A stretch of 64,000 nt of DNA from Trichostrongylus colubriformis (taxonomy: Eukaryota; Nematoda; Chromadorea; Rhabditida; Trichostrongylidae), in assembly GCA_963978905.1 (NCBI GenBank), contig OZ022259.1, forward strand, positions 22,294,068-22,358,067, written 5' to 3'. The position numbers and the translations under genes were made by a program. The notes beneath the pieces were generated by a model that saw only the letters and a program-made list of their open reading frames with translations, did no database searches and was not told the DNA's origin. Positions 1 through 13,000 of the stretch are shown piece after piece. Within the stretch, counting starts at the first letter, position 1. Each line of letters starts with the position of its first letter.

Positions 1-63
1 GTTTTTTCCTGATCAATAATTGTTTGATTCTGCCATTATTCTCGATACTGTTGGCAATTTCAG

Positions 64-1087
64 GCGCAAATGCCGGGAGTGTTCAAGAACTTCAAGTTTA
101 CGAAAATGGACATGGGTGATATACCGTGTCGAGTAGGAGGAATTAAGGTACTCTACATCTCATGAAGCATGTTTATTTTTAATAGTTCTTGTTGCTGTTG
201 TTGACGACCTATTGATTCTGATTGAGGTCTATACGAAAAATGTCGGACGCGATCGTATCATCGTGGATATGGATGTGGCGTATGCTGGTGATGCTGACTT
301 TACTGTATCATGTTGCGGATTTACAGGTGGCATGAATAATATTCAGGTAATATTTCATTTTTGTGACATATTTTGGTGCGACTAGTGAACATAGTCGGCT
401 GAATATCATTTCTTGAGAATACATTGGTTAACATGGCCAGAATCCAATCCTGGGGCATGTCCAAGTGCTACTTGGCGTCATTATCCACTAAACCACCTAT
501 GTCCATATAAAAGTGTTTGAAAATGAAGTTTACGGTAAGAGTTGGCATTGGTGAACCGTAAAAGTAGAATTACTCTGATTCGAGCTAGCGATAAGTTAAG
601 TGCAGTGAGATGACGCGCCACTACCCTACACGTGCTGGTTAAGTCGGGTTGGCTACCCTTCAGGGTCGAATAATCATAACTCAATTAGCCTACGTGTTCA
701 TCGACATATTTTATAACAGCTAACGCTGTGCTCATCTATGTTGCTGTTGCAGTGATAATCTGTGTGTAGACGAGTGCATGGCGCAACCCTTTACGTTTCT
801 CATACTGCTTTTAAGCGAATATTCGTTGCTATTTTGCATTTTCAGTTTTCTGGTAAGCTTCGGGCCGTGTTGAAACCATTACTACCCTATCCTCCTATGG
901 TAGGAGGTGTTTCTGGCTCTTTCCTGGAAATGCCGGTCAGTTCAAACTTGTATTTTTTCTAATATACTCTTAATCAATGGCGAAGTATTGATTATTATAG
1001 AAAATCGACTTCAATCTGACTGGAATGGGTGAAATGGTTGAACTGCCGGGATTGATGAACGCGATCAGAAGTGTCATGAATAGCCAG
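64..1087 (+). CDS. esyt-2: E-Syt exons: C-terminal half of the SMP lipid-transfer domain
   Basis: Four exons, all phase 0. Readable peptides include FKFTKMDMGDIPCRVGGIK (64-147), NVGRDRIIVDMDVAYAGDAD within 227-345, SGKLRAVLKPLLPYPPMVGG within 846-935, and KIDFNLTGMGEMVELPGLMN within 1001-1087. The succession of a G-x-x-P-x-R-V-x-G-I-K strand, an I-I-V-D-M-D-V strand, a G-x-L-R strand and a final helix ending before the first C2 domain is the usual SMP order in E-Syt and tricalbin proteins. Donors are GTACTC, GTAATA, GTCAGT and GTGAAT. The ends are set by phase continuity. Confidence 0.88.
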
Positions 1088-4000
1088 GTGAATAATTGTT
1101 TTGCGATGATGATTCATGTTCATAATCCTTTCACGGAAACCTCCTTATCATCATGTGCCTGTTGGCTAGCGCACACTGCTGCGCGCATAACGCTATAGGT
1201 GTAAGTAGGTCGATTGGGCTGATTCTTTTCTGCGAACTTTAGCTATTACCACTAAAAGAAAACATTATTGCTTACCATCTTTTGCACGTGGCCCTATGAA
1301 AATTTACGTATTTTCATGCACCCGCCAGAGTGTCCATTGCCATTTCTAGCCCTAGTATATATTGGGTTGAGGAATAAGTCCTTGCCGTTTTTTTAAACCC
1401 CGTTTTTCACATTGTTCCCTTCACCTTTCGACAAAGCTTATATACGTTTTCGATAGGGCTTTTTCTCTATAAAATGCTATTATCTGTTTTTCGATTAATT
1501 CGACTACCTAAAATTCATGAGGCTTGGAAATGAAGTAAGCTGAAGGCAAAAAACTGGCGTTTGCGCACCTTATCTTTCTCGTCTGCCGTCGAGATCAAAA
1601 AATGCATGTGTATATGTTTCGATAGAGCTCTTTTAGCTCTAGAGAATGGTACTACTTGTTACTCAAATCGCTCAACTTTTTGCTGTTTTTAAGACTCAGA
1701 AATGCAGTACTCGCAAAAGTGTGCCCTTTCGTCATCTTCTCTTCCTCGCCTAACATCGAGATTGGAGAAGATGTGCATACGCGCATTCGATAGAGCTTTT
1801 TTTGCTCTACAAGATGGTACCATCCTTCTTTTGTATCCTCTCATATTTTAGCATGTAGGGATAAGCTTCCACCTGTTTTTCAATTCAAAATTGTATAATG
1901 AAAATGAATTTTTTTGGCACAATGTTTTGTATAATTCGATAGAGCTTTTCTCGCTCTACAAGATATTGTTCACGGTTTTTGTTCGAATAAATTTTTGACA
2001 TTTTTTAGACCATTTGAAAGTCGACGAAATCGAGCATTTTTGACACCATGTGACACCATGTGACAAAAATGCTCAATTTCGTCGACTTTCAAATGGTCTA
2101 AAAAATGTCAAAAATTTATTCGAACAAAAACCGTGAACAATATCTTGTAGAGCGAGAAAAGCTCTATCGAATTATACAAAACATTGTGCCAAAAAAATTC
2201 ATTTTCATTATACAATTTTGAATTGAAAAACAGGTGGAAGCTTATCCCTACATGCTAAAATATGAGAGGATACAAAAGAAGGATGGTACCACCTTGTAGA
2301 GCAAAAAAAGCTCTATCGAATGCGTGTATGCACATCTTCTCCAATCTCGATGTTAGGCGAGGAAGAGAAGATAACGAAAGGGCACACTTTTGCGAGTACT
2401 GCATTTCTGAGTCTTAAAAACAGCAAAAAGTTGAGCGATTTGAGTAACAAGTAGTACCATTCTGTAGAGCTAAGAGAGCTCTATCGAAACATATACAAAT
2501 GCATTTTTTGATCTTGACGGCAGACGAGAAAGATAAGGTGCGCAAACGCCAGTTTTTTGCCTTCAGCTTACTTCATTTCCAAACCTCAAAAGTATTAGAT
2601 ATTTGGAGGAATCGAAAAACCGATAGCAGCAATTTATAGAGCAAAAAAAGCTCTATCGAAAACATATATAAGCTTTGTCGAAAGATGAAGGGAACAGTGT
2701 GAAAAACGGGGTTGAAAAAAACGGCAAGGACTTATTCCTCAACCCAATATGTTTATCACATAAAAACCGATATCGTCCCATATTCATGACCTATAGAATT
2801 TGCTACTTTCGTTCACTTATCGGTGTAGTCCAATATCGTTCCCTCTGCCTTACATATGATAGAATTTCTCCAGTCTCAACACTTCTCACATCGTGTTGCT
2901 CATTTTTCGTTTTTGGCTCCGCTCACTTCGATGCGGGTCCATTTCTTGTGAGCACCCTTTCCCTTTTAATTCTGTTCATCTTTTCACAGTTTTCAGAACC
3001 ACAATACGATTTTTGTATAAGTTCATCACACCAACGCAATAGTTCCGCACATCGTTGGAGTTTATCTCCCTTCCATAGCGCTAGCTACTACTGTTCACTC
3101 CTACTATTCTCTCTGCCTCAGCACCGCGCCCGGAATGAATTGCCATTTTTACATATAGCCGTGACAACTGTAGCCATCCTTCGTGGCACCAATGTGCCCA
3201 TTGAGATCTCCCGCGACAATAATGACGTCCTCTGATGGTACTTCAGCTGTCTTCTCGTCGAGCCGGTTCCAGAATTCAGTTTTAACTGATTCAGAGCAGC
3301 CAGCTTGTGGGGCATATGCAGAGAAGAAATGGTAGCTCTGTTCGACAACGAAGATAATTTTCATCAAACGGTCATCGTATCGTTCAACGCCTGCGATGCT
3401 TAGGGCCGCCACAGAGAATAGCTTTGAATCCACGTCCAAGCTCCCTTGACTTGTTACTCGTCCATCTCGTTTCTTGCACTGCGCATATGTCGACACGTCT
3501 TCGTTCTAAAGCATCCGCCAGCTCGCACGAACGGCCTGTCAGTGATCCGACATTCAACGTTCCGATGCGCGTCTTCCAAGCCTTATCAGACATTTGGACT
3601 AGCTCAGTTGCCCTCCGATGTCGTCCTTGCATCGGTGACCCTCGCATATTTTTCACACTTGCCGGGCTTTGCAAGTGCGCGTCGGTTCCCGCGGATGCCG
3701 TAGCATTTCCACAAATTCCATTGGATGACATCAAACCATTTGATGTGACGGGATGTTCGTAGACCGGCCTGTCACGAAGGCCTGTCGTCTGCATCGAGTG
3801 TCCGCGTTCAGCTCGGCCCGCTGCGAAGCGAGCAGTGTCCAGTGGCACCACTTGGAGAAGCGGACGTCACCACCAGATCTAGCGCTAACTATGCCCCACT
3901 TTTCCAAACATCTGAACAGCTTCTTCAGCAGCAGTGTGTTCGGAAAGAATGATGGTTTGAAGTCGACTTCTTTTTTGTTTTCGCGCTCTATGAATCATCA

Positions 4001-7000
4001 GCCCTTCTTCAAAATGAGATATGCAAATCTCCACAATACTTCCAAAAAAGTAGCGAATCAAATGGCGCTTATTCTGTGAGAAAAGATGCAGTCTGAGCCG
4101 AGTTATGATCTCCCAAAGCTGAAATTGCGAAACCGGCTATAAGAAATCTAATTTTACTGTTGCAATAGGAGTGACTGCTGCTGGAGAAAAATTTGAAACA
4201 ATGCTAATTTTTAAAATTTTTTTAAAGAATTTTAAGAATTATTAAAAAATTTTTTTACCAGTAAATCAAACCGCTCTTATCTATGGGACTTTAGGGTAAT
4301 TCTATTCATTATTTGTTCGATAAATGGTAATTCGCCATTTATCAAATAAATACTAACCTCAATGGAGCTCTTCAAGGTAGCCGCCCTCTGTGTTCTGCCT
4401 AATGAAATCGTCGTGCCGTTAGCTCCAAATATTGACGTCACGAAGCTTTTCTTCCCAGAGCCAGACGTGAGTTCATCAGTGACTTTTATCTTGTGGGTGC
4501 CTAATTTGTCAATTCTTCAGGGTGTGATACGCCTGAAAATTATTGAAGCGAAAAATCTAGAGAATCGAGACATGTCCTTCATTCGGAAAGGGAAAAGTGA
4601 TCCGTACTGTGAAATCCAAGGAAATTTCATCTCATTTCAATCGTTTACGCATTTTTTACCAGTTTTTCAAGTTGTTGGTTTTCAGTTGGATCTCAATTTT
4701 TGAAGTCCCGTACTATAGACAATGATTTGAATCCGGTGTGGAACGAGTATTTCGAGGCAGTTGTTGATCAGGTTGGTTATACGTGCCACTAGCAAACCAT
4801 GACATTAGCGAACCCACCCTTTTTTCAAACGTAATCAGGGTGTTTATTGAACTCTACTTTGAGGCTCATGGACAAAAATTACGAATTGAATTGTTCGACG
4901 AAGATCAGGGTCAGGATGAGGAGCTTGGTCGCCTGAGCATTGATCTAAAGGACATACAATCCAGAGGAAGTGTAGAAAATGTAGGTGATTTCTGGTTTCA
5001 CGTCATTCTCGCGCTTACATCCCACCTCATTGTTTTCAGAAATTGATTGATTTTGCGCTTCTGCGATCAATTCCGCGATGCGTGAAACAGTGTGCCTTTA
5101 GTTGAGTTCTCCCACTTTGACGCGGAGAACCTGCGCAATTCCGAGCAAACGATCACCTTATTGCAGGCTGTCATGTTCAATGCGCAACTTGATTTGCATC
5201 AAATACTGCCGCGCGCGGCGCTCATACTTTGCGCTGGCAGTGTGTGTTACGTTCACAGGCAGCGTGGCAAGGTGGCGCACGGGGAGTGCAGAGACGACAC
5301 AGACAACGAGACAGCATGACACATGCGGAGACGTATAGACACACAGCCACCCCGTGCAGCCGGCATCGCAAGGTATGAACACTGCCTGTAATGTTGTACG
5401 GCATGCGATGGAGTATAGCGTTACCAAGTGAGCAGAATCTCATTGGGCTGCATTCATACTCAGCGTCAAACTGGAGAAATCAAGCTAGATAGTCGGAGTT
5501 AGTTCGTATTTAATCGTCCTTTATATGGATTGCTCGGTTCTCGTAGGAAGGTATTCGCATCGTTTTGATTTTTATCCTTCAGTGACGCTGAATGTGAAGG
5601 CGGCACTACATCACAGCTTTCTGGGATGGGGCCAACACGAGAATAGCTTAGAACACCTCAAACTTCTAAAACGCCCAACGGATGTGTAGGATTTTGCAAT
5701 GTTCGTTCCACATTTCCCACATCACACCTTCACTTTCGGGAATCTCAAGAATTCTCCTAATTCTGTGTCATTCATTAATAACTCCGGTCTATATAAACGT
5801 GAAGAAAACTTGCGCGGTATGTGCTTTTCAGTCCGAAGTTGAGAGTTTATGTTGTGAAGTTGGGAATTTTTAATTATCAGAAATGAACTTAGGACGTCGT
5901 GTAACTAGTAATTACTCGTTCTCAAACTTCTTTCCTTTTTGTATTTTCTTTTTGAGATCAAAAGGATCACAACTTTCAGTGGTATCCCTTGGAAGGCTGC
6001 AAACACGGTGACTTGCATCTGAAGGCGTCATGGATGAATCTGTCGAAGGAACGTAAACACTTGGAGAAGCAGCAGTGGGAGGCTGAATGGCTGCAAGCCG
6101 ATAAACCAGTTCACCCTGCACTTTTGATGGTCTTCATCGATGCGGTGTCTGATTTACCTGTGAGTAGCCTTGGAGGTCTTCCCCACCGGGTGAAGTCAAA
6201 GTAGCATGTTTTCAGTATCCAAAAGCAAAACTTGAACCGTCACCATTTGTCGAAGTGACACTTGGGAAAAACACGCAACGTACTCCGGTTAAGGTATGCT
6301 TTCTATTCCATTTGTGGAACATTGTGAGTTCATACTACAACTAGATCTTTTTCTGTCTGGCACGTACAATACATACTGTCAAATCGTGTAGGGCATCGTA
6401 TGCGTTGGAGTGGCATTATAGGTAGATTTGAATATCCGCCCGAACTCAGCTATTTGCAGGTGAAAACCGTGAACCCGCTCTTTCAGTCGAAATTCATGTT
6501 CTTCGTTAGGAATCCCGAGGGACAGGAACTCAAATTTGAGGTAGGTATTTTCGAGTCAACACAGTTTACGTCGTGGGTAGTACTAGTTTTTACTAAGTCG
6601 AGTACACTTCACATCGAATTTTTCTTTAGCTGAACAAAATTGCATTTGTTCAGCCAGTACGACTCATAACTGAAAAAATTGAAGTAGTAGCCAAGCTCTA
6701 CTATTATTACTCATATTATTACTCATTATTATTAGCTCTACTGTTACTACTCTCTAATACTATTACAGCATTTCGGACAATTTGGCCGAATTCCAGGCAA
6801 TAGATGATGGTACCCGTCGTTCTCTGGGCGCATTCACAATCCCGCTGAGTCAGCTGATCAATGAACCACAAATGGAGTACTATCAGCATACATTCATGCT
6901 CACTCTTGGAGTTCATCAGAGTCCAATTGTGGTCACCGTCAGACTCAGAGTGAGCGATTTTCTCAACTTTTTTTTACTGCTGTTGGATCTGCCGCGGAAC

Positions 7001-10000
7001 TAAAGGCTTCCAACTCGGTGAAAGTACATTAGTAATCACTAACACTTTTTGTGGCCAGACTGAATGTGCTAAAGTATTAGGTTGTCCCAAAAGTCTTGTA
7101 GGATTTTTTTCGACCACCATTTTCTATTATTTTTTCTTCCAACAAACAACAATTAGGCAACAACGTATTCACCATTGTTACCGATAACACTCTGCCACCT
7201 CATAGGTAAATCGTTGATTCCCTCCTTTCGGTACCCTGAATTCTGGAAGTCGATGAAGTCAGCGATCACCTTTGCAAGCATGTCATTATCAACGAATTCT
7301 CTCTTGGCCAGAAAGGATTCAAGAGGATGGGTAAGGTGATAGTCAGAAGAGGCAATGTCTGGAGAGTATGGCCTGTAGGGCAGGACATCCCAGCCGAACT
7401 CATGTAGCTTGGCCTGGGTACTTTTCGTGAAATCGGAGAGGGCGTCGTCATGGGAGGGTGACCGCGGACCTTGACCGCGGACCTTTTTTGAAGCTTTTCT
7501 CGAACAGCCGGCAAGCTGCTGAAGCTGATGGGTGCATACGGTAGCGGTGACTGTTTCGCCTTGTGCCAGCACCTCATGGAAAAGCATTCCTCCCGCGTCT
7601 CAGAAGTAGCGCAGTCCTGAGCGTGATTCGTCTTCCATGTTGATATCGCCGTTGCTGAAGCTGAAGAACCAGCGGCGCATGGTTTCGTAGCTCACACATC
7701 CCTTGCCCAATGCAGCGCTGATGGAGTGGCAAGCTTCCGTTGTTTTGGTGCTACAAGACCGCTCATATTAGACGACACCGCGAGTTGGGTGGGTACAACG
7801 GGCATTGTAGCTCTCTCTACGGGATCTAGTGGGTCAATATATACATTGCTTGAAAGCTTAGAGAACGTTCTACCATATCCCTGAACCGCCTGGACCTGCT
7901 TCGAAGTGAACAAGAGTTATTGATTTTTTTTTTGGAAAAATCCTACAAGACTTTTGGGACAACCTAATATTAGATAGTCTAAAAAGTCTTTTCGTATTTT
8001 TAAATACCGCTTTTTTCCTCAAAACTGCTTTCCAGAAAATTTCTTTTGTACATATATATGTAGTACAAGTCCACACGCATCTATAGGTATTGTTGTCTTC
8101 CATTTCCCGGATAACCCTTTTCGGCAAAATAAAAATATCAAAAGTCACTTCATTTTCAATTCCAATTTTTTTTCTTTGAATGGCGTTAGACAGGGAAAGG
8201 AAAAGGTGATAATCCGATGGAGCAAGATCAGGGCTATAAGGCAGCAATTTTTATCCAAGCTCGAAAATTTTTTAAAAGAAAAAATTCAAAATTTTTTTTA
8301 CCACTGGTGAAAAAATGACTCGCCAAAAAATTCTCGAGCTTGGATAAAAATTGCTGCCCCATCCACCTTATAGCCCTCATCTTGCTCCATCGGATTATCA
8401 CCTTTTCCTTTCCCTGTCTAACGCCATTCAAAGAAAATTTTTTTTATAATTTTTGTATTGAAAATGAGGTTGACCGTTGATATGTTTATTTTGCCGAAAA
8501 GGGTTATCCGGGAGATGGAAGACAATAATACCTATAGATGCGTGTGGACTAGTACTGCATGTGTATGTACAGAAGAGATTGCTGGAAAGCAGTTTGGAGG
8601 GAGAAAGCGGTATTTGAAAATACGAAAAAACTTTAGACTACCCAATATATACTGAAGCATGCAAAGCTCGAAATATATGTCATTACTATGACTGCAGAAG
8701 CTCATGTACGCATTAACACGTATGTAATTTGAAAGATTGATAGGTGGGAATTTTTACTAATACCGCTTTCAACTGATGCCATTACAATTTGTGGTTGTCA
8801 GTTGCGAAGAGAGCTACCTTGTCTCGGTTAACGGACCCGTACTTTGAAGGAGGCGCTCAAATGTGGGTCGTTCAGAAGCATTGATGGATGCTCCACCTGT
8901 CAGTCGACCTATAACGTCTAAAGACTTTTGCACGTACCTATTTTGAGTATGAATGGGGAATCTACCTAACATCTAGATAACGTCTAAGAGTGAATATAGG
9001 GCATTGCTAAGCAAGGTAAAGTTTAATCGAGAATTCTCGAGATGTAAGGCCGCATTTGAGTCGTTTTATGAGGTGTCAGTAGCCGAGACGAGGCTGGGCT
9101 GGGAGGCGCAGAAGCTGGGAAACGAAAAATGAAGTGTGAAAAAAATAATGTGAGGCTTCAAAATTTTATCTCAAAAGATCAAAAGATTCCACAAAATATC
9201 GCGAAAGAAATTTGAGTCTACTGGCAAGTTTTCGGCGCCTAGCGCCTTTTTCGAGTCTGAAACTAACTATTTTATTTATTTATTGACACTTTATGAAAAG
9301 AGTCAGTAGATATGTATGTATCCGAACCGAATTGCTGAGTGGAAAGTATTTCCTGATTCAGTCTAACAATTCGGTGGGATAGGGTACGTAGCCGTGAGTA
9401 GGTCGAATACATATCTGCTGACTCATTTTATAAAACGTCAATATATAAATGAAGTGAATCGCTTTATTGCAGGCTGGAAAAGGCACTAGGCGCCGAAAAC
9501 TTGCCAGTAGGCTCAAATTCCTTTCGCAATATTTTGTGGAATCTTTCGAATCTTTTGGAATAGAATTTTGGAGCCTCACATTATCTTTTCACCCATTTAT
9601 ATTGGCATGAGACTTTGGAACAGAACAGTACTCAGAAAAATTGAGTGTTGTTTTTTCTGTACATTAACAGTTCCTGATAACTGAACACCGCCGCCCCCCC
9701 CCCCCCCTCCCCCGAAGCCTTGACGACTCGAGTTTAGCGCCCTTCTGCCTCGAAGTCTTCATCTTCCGATGCTCTTTTTTAATAGAAAGAGAGGGAATAA
9801 GGGTATGGGCGTAGTGGATGGTGCGCTCGAAGCGTATTTCATTGAAGGGGGGGATGTCACCGATCGTCACGGTGATCGGCCGTGATGGTAAAGGAAATCC
9901 AACGGAATAAATTGAAATGACTCCTTGTCAGGCCAGGTCATCGAACAAGGATTCCTCGACGCACTTGGCTGGGAGCGGTCGTATTTTGGGTGGGAAGGTC

Positions 10001-13000
10001 GTATTTTTAAAAAATTTCCTTAAATCGAAATCTCCATACCTAAACATCCTTGAAGAGTACCTATGATCGTTGAGGAAATGTAAGATGAAATGTCTGACGT
10101 TGATCACTCTTTCTTTTTGGGCCGCTTGATCGATCTCTTTAGAAAAAGGTCGGTCGTCAGTCAATACTTAGTAACAGTGGTTGGATTATCGATTGACGAC
10201 CTTCTTCTGGGAAGACGTTTCGAGTATAGACACAGGCGGCCGCGCCGACATCCTCCGATGAGGTGGGGCAGGGGGTGGGGCGTCGGACAGGAAGCGGGGT
10301 GGGAAAACGTATTAATACTTTGAGGTGGTTGACTGTAGACCTTTTTCGTGGGAGTCGTATTTTCTGAAAATTTTGACTCAACGCCCAGGCTTGACCCTGC
10401 TGTGAGCGCTAATCCGTCGATCGGTAACGGAACGTTCCAAACTCCTGTTCTTTGCTTTACTGTGAGTGTAAAATTGAGGGCACTTCTGAAACCAAAGGAA
10501 GTAATCTCGCTATACTTGTGTTTTAATACTGCCATAAACGCTCCATTTAACAACTCGAAGGAGAGTTTCGTGAGGCTCAAATCGCTCTTGTTGTATGTTC
10601 ATTCTCATTCTCAAAGCATTTTCATTCCAAACAGGAAGAGAGGTGAAAGATCAATGGACGGACGATAATATTAGGTTGTCGAAAAAGTTTTTTCGTATTT
10701 TAAGGCAATTCATTTTTACACTTTATTACAAAACACAGAGGATAGTATGAAACAAGGTAATCACCATCTTGTTCTCCCACTCTTCGCCACCTTTCAGGCA
10801 AATTTGCTTTGCCATCCGCATGGAACTTTTCTGGCTTTGATCTGAAGAAGTTGCACAATACCGCCCCATGTCATCTTCATTACCGAAGGTTTTTTTTTTT
10901 GAATGGCGTTAGATTGGGAAAGGAAAAGGTGATAATCCGATGGAGCAAGATCAGGGCTATGAGGTGGATGGGGCAGCACTTTTCATCCAAGCTCGAGGAT
11001 TTTTTGGCGAGTCGCTTTTGCTATATGTGGGCGAGCACTATCGTCGTGTAGGAAAAGAATCGTGTCATGGTTTGGACGTTTCTCTGTGATTATCGCGACC
11101 AGAATATACGGCTGCTGACAGTATAGGTCAACTGTTAGCATAGTGTTGCAAGCCAGCACCCGCAGTCGTTCGTTGTCGTCCGATTAGGGTTCGGACCGGT
11201 CAGAATCTTTGACGTTGTAGTTGATTTCTCGAAAGCGTCTGCACTAAAGTTGTGCCACAAGTTAAAAAATTGAACCCTTTTCGAATGCTGCGTTTATACG
11301 ACGATTGGATTCGGTTGCTTCAGGCCATATTTGAAATCATATAGTAGAATGCCGCGAAAGTACTCCTTTGATATGTTTATTTTGCCGGAAAAGGTTATCC
11401 GAGAAGTTGCTGGAAAGCAGTTTGGAGGGAAAAAGCATCTATTCAAAAAAACAAAGAAACTTTTTCGACAACCTAATATGTCTGACGTTAATTTTTCTCT
11501 CTCTCTCCTCTCTCTCCCTCTTTCTCTTTCTTGAGTTACAATTCGTGTTCAACTACCATCGCGCTTTGGTACTTTGAAAACGTTTGAGGCCTGTAAAGGA
11601 CTGGGTGGAAGCATCGATTCGCGTAGCATTTCCTCAGGAAAGTGGATGAATGGGAAAGTTATTCTATGTGTCGTCTTTGTAGTCACTCTCACTGACCTCC
11701 ATCACCCTTCTAAAGTCACCGGAACTGTTGGCATCGCTTTCAAGATAAGGTTGAGCAACGCTTTGCGTTTGAGTTCTGGCAAAGTGATCGGCAGCATTAA
11801 AGCACTCTCGAGGAACCTTCAACAACTGAGAAATCAGGTTTCATCGATTTTCTCAAGATTATCTTCAGTTCAATGCTTTCTGCGTTTATTAGAATTATCC
11901 TAAGTTCATTGCTTTCTGGATTTCAATGGATTATGCTAAGTTCACAGTTCGGTTCTGACCGCCCGCTCTTTCTAGGCCATCGTATCGGCGTCGATAAAAC
12001 TAGACAAGCACGACGAAGCACAGGAGCTCTGGGGTCGTAGAGTAGATCTCTAATGGCAACTGGCAGCGAGTTTCAATGAAGTCGATTTGGTGGTAGACTG
12101 CATGACTTGCATTCCTTCAGTCCTCTCATCTGTAGAAGTGATGCGATTTCCCGGGTTCCTAGCTTTTCCTTCGCTTCTCTGCTTCGAGTGGTTAATGCTT
12201 ACTATGGTCTTTTTCATTTCGGGTCTCGCTTGCTTCTTGTCGTCGGTGCTATAATTGCTGTGCTTATTTTCGAACGAGTTATTTCAAGGAGCTCTCTCCA
12301 TTGCCGCTTGCAACTTAGTAGGTGCAGTAAGACCACATGCTTTGCAACAGTTATTTCTGTATAACTAATGGGAACAATAAAAATGTTCTGAAAATCACTC
12401 GACGTCGTATTTGCTGGTCGCCGATGTGGCCTCGAGGGGTGTTGTGCGCTTCATTTACCGCTAGGCACGGTTTGCATCCATCCACTTAGTTGAAGATGGT
12501 CCCGGAAATCCCATGAGTCTAATTCCTCTTACAAGAGAAGGTATTTTACTTTCCATGGAATTTTGAAATGAGACCCAGGGGGATCGATAGAGCTTCGAAC
12601 GCTGATTATAACTGTGAAAACCAAAATTGCCAAATGGCATCCTGAAGCGAGTTACGAGGGGTCAAAGTTTGCCTGTGACACCTCATTGGCGAGGCACTTT
12701 GCCATCAGACGTTTGTCGAAATGGCCATTTGCAATAAGACACTACCACTGTACGCGCTATCAGATGCTGATCTCAAATCTGTATTCAGAATCTGTCAAAC
12801 AATTACCTGAATGAAGTTATGGTTCTTCTGAAAAAAATAAAGAAAAGAAAAGTGATACCGTTTCATGGTATGTTTGGGATCCCATAGCGCGCGCCATACG
12901 TTTTCACGCAAAACCAGTGTGATTTTCGTGTTCAGGGGATCAGGGTACCCTATGGAACAAGTTTTCACCCAATTCGAGAATTTGACCAAATCTCAGAAAA

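Noticed and set aside
2675..3235. 186-codon plus-strand open frame
   Set aside because: It starts inside the right foldback arm and runs antisense over the RTE endonuclease fragment; no domain or splice support.
4783..4863. Earlier start of the E-Syt C2A exon at the GTAATCAG acceptor
   Set aside because: That acceptor puts the exon out of phase; the AG at 4862-4863 gives an exact C2 continuation.
9690..9716. Poly-C tract as a functional element
   Set aside because: Homopolymer of a length often mis-sequenced; no flanking structure.
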